Source: an uncultured Bacteroides sp. (GTDB taxonomy: Bacteria > Bacteroidota > Bacteroidia > Bacteroidales > Bacteroidaceae). Taken from it: 64,000 nucleotides of DNA. The notes under the pieces are model-generated. The model ran no database searches. It had not been told where the DNA came from and saw only the letters and a program-made list of their open reading frames with translations. The DNA lies in contig CAMWGU010000006.1 of NCBI GenBank assembly GCA_947173895.1, forward strand, positions 1 to 64,000, given 5' to 3'. Made by a program: the position numbers and the translations under genes. The stretch's first letter is position 1. The number at the start of each line of letters is the position of its first letter. This document shows, in pieces, positions 35,749-43,666 of the stretch.

Positions 35749-36868
35749 ATGAAAAACAAAATTATACAGATGTTTTTGCTGGGGCTATTATCGGCTTGCT
35801 CCGGAAATAATAAAAATTCTATTGGAACAATCATTCCTTTAAATTGTGATGTGCATAAAGTAGAAATGTCTCTTGATGAAACTTATTACGATTCCATTAT
35901 CAGTCACATCTTTCGTAATTCTGAATGAAAGAAACGACATCATGTTTTCTTGTGCCGATAAAATAATAGAGTACAATAACAAATACTATATTTTAGACCA
36001 GAGTTCATTACGGACGGTTGTATCCTTTAAAAAAGACGGTACATCTGATACTAAATACGGTCGTGTAGGACAAGGACCGGGAGAATATGTTTTTCCCTGG
36101 GATATGGACGTGGATGAAACCGGGGTATATGTGTTGGATACAAATTCAAAAAAAGTTATTCATTATAATGAATCCGGGAATCTTATAGGTGAATGGAAAA
36201 TTCCTTTCTGGGCAGATGCTATTAAGCGGCTGAAGAATGGTAATTTCATATTCAACACGACACCTGACGGCACACAGACTCCAAGCTTGATTTATACAGA
36301 TTCATTAATGAATCCAATCCAGCACTCAATGCCTTATCGGGAAAACTATGTGGGAGGATATACAACAGGCGGGATTCTCAGGAACAGCGATTTGGGGTTG
36401 TGCTTTTATCGCTCGCCCTCAGATTCCTTGGCTATATTAGATGAAAATGGGCAAGTTCAAACTTTTATTGTTTTTGATTTCTTAAACAAATCGGTTCCTC
36501 AAATAGCAAAGACTGACTATATGGCCTTCAGACAGAATGATCGTTCTACTGATTACTTGTATTTTGTCAACAATCCTATTCATGTTGCCGATAGTGTTTG
36601 GATAGGGCTTATTGAGGATGGGCACAATCAATATACGATTGCATTTAATCCGTTCAATAATAAATGCGGTGCTAAAAAATTCACAAAAGCCTCTTCTATC
36701 TATGATATAATAGAACCGATGTTTTCTGATAGTAAAGGAACGATTGTAAGTCTTATCAGCGGAGAACTGGCAGGCATGTGTAGAGATTATGAGTTACTGC
36801 CTGACACTATAATAGATGCATTGAATGATGGAAATAGAGTTTTATTGATTAATAAATTTCATTTTTAG
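35749..36868 (+). pseudogene. 6-bladed beta-propeller lipoprotein, frameshifted near its N-terminus
   Basis: The gene starts at 35749 with a lipoprotein signal (MKNKIIQMFLLGLLSACSG). The first frame runs to a TGA at 35926-35928 and ends SLDETYYDSIISHIFRNSE. From about 35905 a second frame continues NERNDIMFSCADKIIEYNNK and then YYILDQ, the usual start of the propeller in Bacteroides 6-bladed propeller proteins. That frame runs uninterrupted for over 300 codons to 36868, with blade motifs such as VGQGPGEYVFPWDMDVDETG and VYVLDTNSKKVIHYNESGN. One indel explains the break; it may be real or a sequencing error. Base composition is AT-richer than the neighbours. Confidence 0.8.
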
Positions 36869-37245
36869 GGTAATGTACAAGCAATAAGCTGCATCGTTTG
36901 GGCAAGCAATCGATTTGTTTCAACGATGATGTGGTGGCTTTTAGTTTCCCTTACACAGAGAAGAGAACTGGAAGGAATACTACCGGAGGAACCGCCGTTT
37001 CAAAGATTGGAAAGACAAGGAAGGGGTATCCCGGCCAGAGAAGATATACTTCACCGGCCAAGTATAATGGGGTTGTATGGCATGTGTAAACAGAGAATAT
37101 TATTAACCCGAAATATCTGCTGATCCGAAATGTCCGTTGCCCCCTGACTTCGTCACTTTTTTGAGGTTTTAAAAAATCGCCATTGAATATCAGCTTATTA
37201 GCTAAAATATAGGATGATCCAGGGTGACGCAAATCCAATTTTTGC
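36869..37245. other. Gene-poor stretch without a recognisable gene
   Basis: Short open frames exist (for example 36898-37089), but none has recognisable motifs, a promoter or a signal peptide. The frame at 36898 meets a TAA at 37087-37089 and reads on for about 24 codons, so an old relic is possible but unproven. No methyltransferase motifs are visible here, which matters because the next gene is a restriction endonuclease. Confidence 0.4.
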
Positions 37246-37253
37246 TATCTTTG
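37246..37253 (+). promoter_or_regulatory. Promoter -7 element of the HpaII-type gene
   Basis: TATCTTTG followed by CAACTG matches TAnnTTTG, 43 bases before the ATG at 37297. Confidence 0.6.
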
Positions 37254-37296
37254 CAACTGTTTTTTTAAAGCGTGTGATTGTAAAAAAAGAAAAGAG

Positions 37297-38385
37297 ATGG
37301 CATTTGAAGCAACAAAGAGAGAATGGGGCGAGCTTTACGCCTTTTTCCGTCTGTTGGCAGACGGGTATGTATATGCGGGTGCGCCTGACGGGAAGAAATG
37401 CGAACAGCGGAAGTTGCCAGTGGCGATGGTACAGCGCGAGGAGCATGACGGGACACGCCGTTATATCCTGGAGAATGAAACGGACGTGCATATCTGTGGA
37501 GAGAAGATAGATAAACGGATTGCCCGTGAGGATTTTGCGGCTGTAGCGGAACTGGTTCTGGCGGCTGTCAAGGAGAGCCGTGCGAACGATGTGATGTCTC
37601 CTGACGGAGTGGAAGAATTCTTGGATGAGGTGGCTATTTATGACTTGGAGGCCAAGACGGATGACCGTACCGACTTCCATGTCGCTTTTTATCAGACGGA
37701 TGCTCCGTTGGTAGGCTTTTGCGTCCGCTCCCGTTTGGGTAGCATGGTTCCTTTGCTGGACGGAGGGCGTGCGGCCAATTTGAAGTTCGAGCAGGCGGGA
37801 GTCAAGTTCGCTACTCCTACCGTGAACAAAATCAATGCCTTTGGCGAGGAAGACGATGTGGTAGGGCGTATGTTGATGATAGAACGTCTGGGCGGCGTGC
37901 TGAAATATAATGATGTGGCAGACAAGGTCTTTCGCTGCAATCTCTGCATGATAGACCTTCATTTTCCGCGTATGTTGGGCGAGATGGTACGCGTCATGCA
38001 CCTGGACGGCATATCCCGGGTAAGCGATTTGACCGAGGCGGTCAAGCAGCTCAATCCGTTGAAGATAAAGGACGAATTGATAAATAAACATGGCTATTAT
38101 GAATACAAAATGAAGCAGTTCCTCATGGCACTGGCGTTGGGGATGCGGCCGGCCAAACTGTTCAACGGGACGGATACTGCCATATCCGGTTTCTTGTGGG
38201 TGGATGGCAACGGCGAAGTGGTTTGTTTCCAGAACTCGGACCGCCAGGCATTTGCCGACTTCTTGTATACCCATACCCGGTTTGAGAAAAGTTCCACAGA
38301 GAGGGACAAGTACGGATACTTGGAACGGGAGAATGGAGTGTACTATTTTAAGCTGAACTTGAAAATCGGCCTGCTGAAAAGATGA
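37297..38385 (+). CDS. HpaII family type II restriction endonuclease
   Basis: This 362-residue protein starts MAFEATKREWGELYAFFRLL, matching the F-x-A-T-K-x-E-W-x-E-x-Y start of the RE_HpaII family. Other family-like segments are DLEAKTDDRTDFHVAFYQTD, VGFCVRSRLGSMVPLLDGG, KQFLMALALGMRPAKLFNG and a final GVYYFKLNLKIGL. The family's type enzyme cuts CCGG and has a similar length (about 358). No C5-cytosine methyltransferase is adjacent; such enzymes normally sit beside one. CCGG is common in the window, so either a methylase is encoded elsewhere or the nuclease is inactive. It has its own promoter and terminator. The assignment comes from remembered family features. Confidence 0.75.
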   Translation: MAFEATKREWGELYAFFRLLADGYVYAGAPDGKKCEQRKLPVAMVQREEHDGTRRYILENETDVHICGEKIDKRIAREDFAAVAELVLAAVKESRANDVMSPDGVEEFLDEVAIYDLEAKTDDRTDFHVAFYQTDAPLVGFCVRSRLGSMVPLLDGGRAANLKFEQAGVKFATPTVNKINAFGEEDDVVGRMLMIERLGGVLKYNDVADKVFRCNLCMIDLHFPRMLGEMVRVMHLDGISRVSDLTEAVKQLNPLKIKDELINKHGYYEYKMKQFLMALALGMRPAKLFNGTDTAISGFLWVDGNGEVVCFQNSDRQAFADFLYTHTRFEKSSTERDKYGYLERENGVYYFKLNLKIGLLKR

Positions 38386-38494
38386 TATGCAATACTTCGA
38401 TGGCCGGTGAAGTATATCTTACTTGACCGGGTTACCTCTCTGTCAGAACGCCAAATGGTTCTTGTGAAATATCAGATAAGGTATAGCGCATATC

Positions 38495-38536
38495 AAAAAG
38501 AGGGTGTGCCAGGACAAAGACACACCCTCTTTTTTT
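38495..38536 (+). terminator. Strong bidirectional terminator after the HpaII-type gene
   Basis: AAAAAGAGGGTGTG (38495-38508) pairs with CACACCCTCTTTTT (38521-38534), followed by more T. Being flanked by A and T runs, it can also stop the convergent GH13 transcript. Confidence 0.9.
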
Positions 38537-38570
38537 GTAGCGGCACATGCGCATGCAGGTTGCTGCAAGG

Positions 38571-40268
38571 TTAGATTTTGAACTTCAATATCTTGCCGCT
38601 CATGCCATCCAGTAGTACGGGGGTCGTCTTGTCAGGCATCAACGTCAGTTTCTCCGTGTTGCCGGTCAGCAGTTCGGTTGCTTCGTATTCGCCGGGACGC
38701 TGGATGCCCAGGAAGTCGAAGGCATGTTGGGGGATGTTGACTGCCGAGCGTGCGGCGATGGCGTCGAAGTTGACTATCACCAGAATCAGTTCGTCTTCGT
38801 GTTTCCTCAGGAAGGCGTATTGCTTGTGCTCGTTGAATACCCATCCGGCCAGGTTGGCGTAGGTCAGGTCGAAGAACAGGCCTTCGCGGATGGCTTTCTC
38901 GCTGTTGCAGCAGTTCAGCAGCTTGGTGTAGAATTGTTTCAGCCGTTTTTCCTCGTCGGTCAGCAGTTTGTTGTCGAACTTTCCTCCGTTTCTCCAGCGG
39001 CGTATGCTGTCCACGCTCCAGTAGTCGAAGATGGTGGTTCGTCCGTCGCGTCCGCTGAATCCTTCTGTGTCCATGCCGTGTTCTCCCAGTTCCTGTCCGA
39101 AGTATATCATGACGGGATTGGTGTTCATGCATGCCGAGACGATCATGGCGGGTATGGCTTTGGCTCCCTGTCCGGCAAAGTAGTCGGATGCGATGCGCTG
39201 TTCGTCGTGGTTTTCAAGGAAGTTGAGCATTTGTTTTTCGATGCCGTCCAGGCTCTGCCAGCAGCGTGGTATGGCGGTGGCCGATTCGTATCCGCAGGTG
39301 ACGGCGCGCAGGGTGTCGTATAGTCCCACTTTGTCGTACAGGTAGTCGAATTGGCCGTTGAACAGGTAGTTGCGGTATTCGGCGGGATTGTATACTTCGG
39401 CTATGAAGATCAGCCCGGGGTGGGCGGCTTTGATTTGCGGCACTGCCCATCCCCAGAAGGCGGCCGGCACCATTTCGGCCATGTCGCATCGGAATCCGTC
39501 GATGTCCTTGCCGGCCCAGAAGAGCAGGATGTCGCGCATCTTGGTCCACGTGTCGGGCACGGGGTCGAAGTGCTGGCTGCGTCCGTTGACGTAGTCCACT
39601 CCGTAGTTCAGCTTCACGGTCTCGTACCAGTCGTTGGCGTTGGGCCATGCGTCGAATCGGTCGTTTCCGGTGGCTTTGGCCGGCACTTCGGTGTAGGGTT
39701 CTGCGGCTCCGCGGTGTAGGTCGATGTTGCCTTTCAGCGGGCTGTCGGGGATGTAGTAGAAGTTGTTGGCGGGGCTGAAGGCGCATCGGGTGTCGTCGTT
39801 CTCGCCCAGGTCTTTCACTCCGTGTGGTTTGGCGTCGGAGGCATACTGGCGTGCCACGTGGTTGGGGACAAAGTCGATGATTACTTTCAGTCCGGCTTTG
39901 TGGCTTCGTTTCACCAGGCTTTCAAATTCTTTCATGCGGTCTGGCAGGCTGGTGGCCAGGTCGGGGTCTACGTCGTAGTAGTCCTTGATGGCGTAGGGCG
40001 ATCCGGCTTTTCCTTTCACGATGGCGGGGTGGTCGGGCTTGATGCCGTGACGTGTGTAGCTGGTTTGCGTGGCATGTTCGATGATGCCTGTGTACCAGAT
40101 GTGTGTGGCTCCCAGGTGTTTGATTTCGTTCAGTGCCTTTGTGGTAAAGTCGGCCATTTTTCCGCAGCCGTTTTCTTCCAGCGACCCGTTGTTCTTGCAG
40201 CGTGGGTTGCTGTTTCCGAACAGTCGGGTGAAGACTTGGTAGATGATGATTTTTTCTTGTGTGTTCAT
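38571..40268 (-). CDS. Cytoplasmic alpha-amylase family protein (GH13)
   Basis: This 565-residue enzyme has no signal peptide. The four GH13 regions are present: VIIDFVPNHVARQ (region I), GFRCDMAEM with the nucleophile Asp (II), FIAEVYNPAEYR with the acid/base Glu (III) and FLENHDEQRI (IV). A beta-sandwich C-domain ends the protein. It would cleave or transfer alpha-glucan inside the cell. It faces the HpaII-type gene across a bidirectional terminator and lies downstream of fabD in the same direction. Exact specificity is unclear. Confidence 0.9.
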   Translation of the reverse strand: MNTQEKIIIYQVFTRLFGNSNPRCKNNGSLEENGCGKMADFTTKALNEIKHLGATHIWYTGIIEHATQTSYTRHGIKPDHPAIVKGKAGSPYAIKDYYDVDPDLATSLPDRMKEFESLVKRSHKAGLKVIIDFVPNHVARQYASDAKPHGVKDLGENDDTRCAFSPANNFYYIPDSPLKGNIDLHRGAAEPYTEVPAKATGNDRFDAWPNANDWYETVKLNYGVDYVNGRSQHFDPVPDTWTKMRDILLFWAGKDIDGFRCDMAEMVPAAFWGWAVPQIKAAHPGLIFIAEVYNPAEYRNYLFNGQFDYLYDKVGLYDTLRAVTCGYESATAIPRCWQSLDGIEKQMLNFLENHDEQRIASDYFAGQGAKAIPAMIVSACMNTNPVMIYFGQELGEHGMDTEGFSGRDGRTTIFDYWSVDSIRRWRNGGKFDNKLLTDEEKRLKQFYTKLLNCCNSEKAIREGLFFDLTYANLAGWVFNEHKQYAFLRKHEDELILVIVNFDAIAARSAVNIPQHAFDFLGIQRPGEYEATELLTGNTEKLTLMPDKTTPVLLDGMSGKILKFKI

Positions 40269-40332
40269 AATGATGGATGATTCTTTGTTGGTTTTTTGTT
40301 CTGCCGTGGCGTCCGGTTTGTGTGGCCAGGTA

Positions 40333-40380
40333 TAAAAAAATACGGATTACTCTGTCTGTGCTCGGGTAATCCGTATCAGT
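40333..40380 (-). terminator. Terminator of fabD
   Basis: ATACGGATTAC (40340-40350) pairs with GTAATCCGTAT (40366-40376); read leftward it is followed by a T run (the A run at 40334-40340). Confidence 0.85.
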
Positions 40381-40417
40381 TTTTTTGCCGGCCGGGCTTG
40401 TTTCTGATCGTTGTGTA

Positions 40418-41305
40418 TCAGGCTATTCCGTGTGCGTTGGCCGATCCGTCTATTTTCTTTATCAGTCCTTGCAGCACGGCTCCCGGTCCGCATTCGGTAA
40501 AGTCGTCGGCTCCGTCGGCCACCATGTTCTTCACGGTCTGTGTCCAGCGCACCGAGGCGGTGAGTTGTGCCACCAGATTGGCTTTTATTTCGGCGGGGTC
40601 GGTGTGGGGCAGTGCGTCCACGTTTTGATATACCGGGCATTTGGGTGTATGTATCTGTGTGGCGTTGATGGCTGCTTCCAGTTCCACTTTGGCCGGATTC
40701 ATGAGGGGTGAGTGGAATGCTCCGCCCACTTTCAGCGGGAGGGCGCGTTTGGCTCCTGCGGCTTTCATTTGTTCGCAGGCTTTGCTGATGCCTTCGATAG
40801 TGCCTGAGATGACGATTTGTCCTGGGCAGTTATAGTTGGCTGCCACTACTGTTTCGCCTTGGTTGGATATGGCTTGGCATATTTCTTCCACTTTTTCGTC
40901 GGGCAGTGCGATGATGGCTGCCATGGTGGAGGGTTGTGCTTCGCAGGCTTTCTGCATGGCCATGGCGCGTGCGTACACCAGTTTCAGTCCGTCTTCGAAT
41001 GAGAGGGCTCCGGCTGCCACCAGTGCGGAGAATTCGCCCAGTGAGTGTCCGGCGGTCATTTCGGGTTTGAAGTCGTCGCCCATGCATAGGGCCGAGATGA
41101 CGGAGTGCAGGAACACGGCGGGTTGCGTCACTTTGGTCTGGCGCAGGTCTTCGTCGGTTCCTTCAAACATGATGTCGGTGATGCGGTATCCTAAAATTTC
41201 GTTCGCTTTTTCAAAAAGTTCTTTGGCCAGGGGCGAGTTTTCGTAGAGGTCTTTACCCATGCCTACGAATTGTGCTCCCTGTCCGGGGAATACAAATGCT
41301 TTCAT
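40418..41305 (-). CDS. fabD: Malonyl-CoA:ACP transacylase
   Basis: This 295-residue enzyme starts MKAFVFPGQGAQFVGMGKDL. The nucleophile elbow is AGHSLGEFSALVAAG (Ser about residue 90) and the catalytic His lies in VGGAFHSPLM. It moves malonyl groups from CoA to acyl carrier protein for fatty-acid synthesis. The ATG at 41305 follows a -7 element at 41336-41343. It is a single leftward gene with its own terminator. Confidence 0.96.
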   Translation of the reverse strand: MKAFVFPGQGAQFVGMGKDLYENSPLAKELFEKANEILGYRITDIMFEGTDEDLRQTKVTQPAVFLHSVISALCMGDDFKPEMTAGHSLGEFSALVAAGALSFEDGLKLVYARAMAMQKACEAQPSTMAAIIALPDEKVEEICQAISNQGETVVAANYNCPGQIVISGTIEGISKACEQMKAAGAKRALPLKVGGAFHSPLMNPAKVELEAAINATQIHTPKCPVYQNVDALPHTDPAEIKANLVAQLTASVRWTQTVKNMVADGADDFTECGPGAVLQGLIKKIDGSANAHGIA

Positions 41306-41335
41306 ATTTTTCCTTTTTTGGTTTAAAAAACGCTG

Positions 41336-41343
41336 CAAAGTTA
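41336..41343 (-). promoter_or_regulatory. Promoter -7 element of fabD
   Basis: The minus strand reads TAACTTTG followed by CAGCG, matching TAnnTTTG, 31 bases before the ATG. Confidence 0.6.
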
Positions 41344-41467
41344 ATTATTTCTTTTGAAACGGCATGATAATGCGTTGTCGAATTGCTGATTTTTCAGTGC
41401 GTTAGCCCGTCGGGCGGTGTTTTGTCCGGCCCATATTCCTTGTGTTTCCTTTGGTTTTCGGCCGGTT

Positions 41468-42322
41468 TCAAGGCTCCGGTGTTCCGTCGGGGGTGCTTGC
41501 CGTGCGTGTCTTAAGGGGGACGGGGGCGTGGAAGTGGTTCAGCGGTCCGTGTCCTTGGCCTATGTGCACGTCTTTTCCTGCGTCGATGCCTGCGGTGACG
41601 TATGCCTTGGCCTGTTCGATGGCGCGGGGCAGGTTTGTTCCCAGGGCCAGTAGGGTGGCGATGGCCGACGAGAGGGTGCATCCTGTGCCGTGGGTGTTCG
41701 GGCTTTCTATCTTGCGGTCCGTGAAGAGGCGTGGATGGGGGTCGCCGGCCGTACGGAGCACGTCGCACATTTCTCCTCCTTCCAGGTGTCCTCCTTTTAG
41801 CAAGACGGCTTTGCAGCCCAGTGTCAGCAGGTGGGCGGCGGCGGCTTCCATTTCGTCTATGCGGGCCACGCGGCGTCCGGTCAGGATTTCGGCTTCGCCC
41901 AGGTTGGGGGTGATGAGGGTGGCGAGCGGCATCAGCCGACTGACGAGTGTGTGGATGGCTTCTTCTTTTATCAGCCGGTGTCCGCTGGTCGACACCATGA
42001 CGGGGTCGAACACGACGAAGCGAGGGTGGTAGCGTTGCAGGCATCCGGCTATGACTTCTGCGGTTTCCGTGTCGTTTATCATGCCTATTTTGACAGCGTC
42101 GGGGCGGATGTCTTCCATCACGGCTTCTATTTGTTGGCGCACGATTTCGGGCGGAACGGCGTGGATGGCGCGCACGCCGGTGGTGTTTTGTGCCGTGACG
42201 GCTGTGATGGCCGTGGCTGCATAGCCGCCCAGTGCCGAGATGGTTTTCAGGTCGGCTTGTATGCCGGCTCCTCCGCTGCTGTCGGAGCCTGCTATGCTGA
42301 GTATGCAGGGATATGTGTTCAT
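41468..42322 (-). CDS. thiD: Hydroxymethylpyrimidine/phosphomethylpyrimidine kinase
   Basis: This 284-residue kinase of thiamine synthesis starts MNTYPCILSIAGSDSSGGAG, the substrate-binding G-S-D-S-S-G-G-A-G motif. Downstream are VFDPVMVSTSGHRLI and the anion-hole/catalytic block NTHGTGCTLSSAIAT. It phosphorylates HMP and HMP-P. No other thi gene and no TPP riboswitch is evident next to it, so here it stands alone. The extra C-terminal residues are Pro/Thr-rich. Confidence 0.94.
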   Translation of the reverse strand: MNTYPCILSIAGSDSSGGAGIQADLKTISALGGYAATAITAVTAQNTTGVRAIHAVPPEIVRQQIEAVMEDIRPDAVKIGMINDTETAEVIAGCLQRYHPRFVVFDPVMVSTSGHRLIKEEAIHTLVSRLMPLATLITPNLGEAEILTGRRVARIDEMEAAAAHLLTLGCKAVLLKGGHLEGGEMCDVLRTAGDPHPRLFTDRKIESPNTHGTGCTLSSAIATLLALGTNLPRAIEQAKAYVTAGIDAGKDVHIGQGHGPLNHFHAPVPLKTRTASTPDGTPEP

Positions 42323-42527
42323 GTGTTTTTGGTTTTGGGGTTTGCGGGACAAATTTAGGTAAAATCCGCGGATTCTGCATCGGGTGCATAAAGTTAATGG
42401 TTTTCTTTAGAGAAAAGTTGTGATTTGAAGCTGCAAAAGTGGCTTCTACAGGGGAGGAGGAATGCGGCCGAAGGGGTGTATGTGGCTCGAAAACCGTCGG
42501 AAGAGGCCGATACGGGCGGTCGGAAAA

Positions 42528-42587
42528 ACACGTACGTATGTATAGGTTCACGCGTACGTATGTGTAGGCCAACGCGTACGTATGTGT
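42528..42587. repeat. Palindromic 22-bp repeat array D (3 units)
   Basis: Cores start at 42528, 42550 and 42572: ACACGTACGTATGTAT, ACGCGTACGTATGTGT and ACGCGTACGTATGTGT. Spacers are AGGTTC and AGGCCA. An A run precedes and a short T run follows, as in array A. It lies between the divergent thiD and xylR genes. The unit orientation matches arrays A-C. Confidence 0.95.
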
Positions 42588-42785
42588 TTTCGGGGGGATG
42601 CGTGGGTGCGAAACCGCGGCTTTTCCTTCTCCTGACCGTCGGAGGGTGAGAACCGCCGGACGGCTACGGAATGTCACATGACGGCATGAAAAAGGAGGAC
42701 GCGGCGAGACGGTTCGGATGTATATCGTATGGCGGATGATAAGGTGTTGGCATAATATTGTAAGTTGTATGATATTTATAAGATT

Positions 42786-42850
42786 GAGAAATAGTGTTTT
42801 ATAACATGATAAAAATGTGCATTATTGTGTTTTCGATTAGAAAAATAGTG
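42786..42850 (+). promoter_or_regulatory. Candidate XylR operator: two direct repeats
   Basis: GAGAAATAGTG (42786-42796) and GAAAAATAGTG (42840-42850) differ at one position and lie 54 bases apart. The second ends 2 bases before the -7 element, where a repressor would block transcription. A regulatory role is inferred. Confidence 0.4.
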
Positions 42851-42852
42851 CT

Positions 42853-42860
42853 TATCTTTG
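42853..42860 (+). promoter_or_regulatory. Promoter -7 element of the xylR-xylB-xylA operon
   Basis: TATCTTTG followed by CCGC matches TAnnTTTG, 29 bases before the ATG of the regulator. Confidence 0.6.
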
Positions 42861-42889
42861 CCGCTGTTAACGATAAAAGTAGCAAGATT

Positions 42890-43624
42890 ATGTCGGAAAT
42901 GAGCCAAACGATTAACCTGCACGTGTCTGTGGACTGTGTGTTGGTGGGTTTTGACGGAGAACGGTTTCGCGTCCTGCTGGTGAGGCAGGTGGGGAAGCAG
43001 GCCGAGGACGGGTATAACAATATGAAATTGCCGGGCAGCCTGATATATGACGACGAGGACTTGGACGAGGCTGCCAAGCGGGTGCTGAACGAGCTGACGG
43101 GGCTGAAGAACGTGAAGCTTGCCCAGTTTAAGGCATACGGGTCGAAGGACCGTACGCGCAATCCGAAGGACGTGATGTGGTTGGAGCGTTTCCATCGGCT
43201 GGACGAGAAGAAGATAGACCGTATCGTGACCATCGCCTATCTGGCACTGGTGAAGATAGACCGCCGGTTGGAGCAACTGTCCGACAAGTATGATGCCTGC
43301 TGGACTCCGGTGGCGGAGGTGGAGAGCTTGGCTTTCGACCATTTGCAGATCTTGCGCGACGCCTTGGTGCACATACGCCATTATGTGGAGGTGACCCCCT
43401 CTGCCATGTTCGATCTGCTTCCGCGAAAATTTACGGCGGCCCAGTTGCGCACGGTATACCAGCTGGTGTATGACAAAGTGTTCGACGTGCGCAATTTCCA
43501 TAAGAAAATAGCCCTTATGCCCTATGTGGTGGCGCTGGACGAGAAGCAGGTGGGTGTGTGCCATCGCGCGGCACGTTTCTATAAGTTCGAACGCTCGCTG
43601 TGTCACAAGTGTGGGATAAAGTGA
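42890..43624 (+). CDS. Nudix-type transcriptional regulator of xylose use (XylR/NrtR-like)
   Basis: This 244-residue protein has an N-terminal Nudix-like domain (LHVSVDCVLVGFDGERFRVL, MKLPGSLIYDDEDLDEAAKR) and a C-terminal winged-helix region (LLPRKFTAAQLRTVYQLVYD, VFDVRNFHKKI). In Bacteroides, Nudix-fold regulators control arabinose and xylose genes, and xylB and xylA follow directly. The Nudix box is degraded: the expected R-E-U-x-E-E-x-G-U reads KRVLNELTGL, so two of the catalytic Glu are missing. That fits a sugar-sensing repressor without hydrolase activity. ATG at 42890 follows the -7 element; the effector is presumed to be a xylose-derived sugar. Confidence 0.85.
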   Translation: MSEMSQTINLHVSVDCVLVGFDGERFRVLLVRQVGKQAEDGYNNMKLPGSLIYDDEDLDEAAKRVLNELTGLKNVKLAQFKAYGSKDRTRNPKDVMWLERFHRLDEKKIDRIVTIAYLALVKIDRRLEQLSDKYDACWTPVAEVESLAFDHLQILRDALVHIRHYVEVTPSAMFDLLPRKFTAAQLRTVYQLVYDKVFDVRNFHKKIALMPYVVALDEKQVGVCHRAARFYKFERSLCHKCGIK

Positions 43625-43666
43625 GAAATGAAGCAATGAAAAAACTTTAATCTTTAAATAATAAAC

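Noticed and set aside
36898..37123. Two overlapping ORFs of about 63-65 codons before the HpaII-type gene
   Set aside because: No motifs, no promoter, and each frame shadows the other; kept only as a possible relic in the stretch entry.
41511..42677. Long Arg/His-rich minus-strand frame overlapping thiD
   Set aside because: It reads through the true thiD frame and array D in another phase; composition is that of an out-of-frame GC-rich gene.
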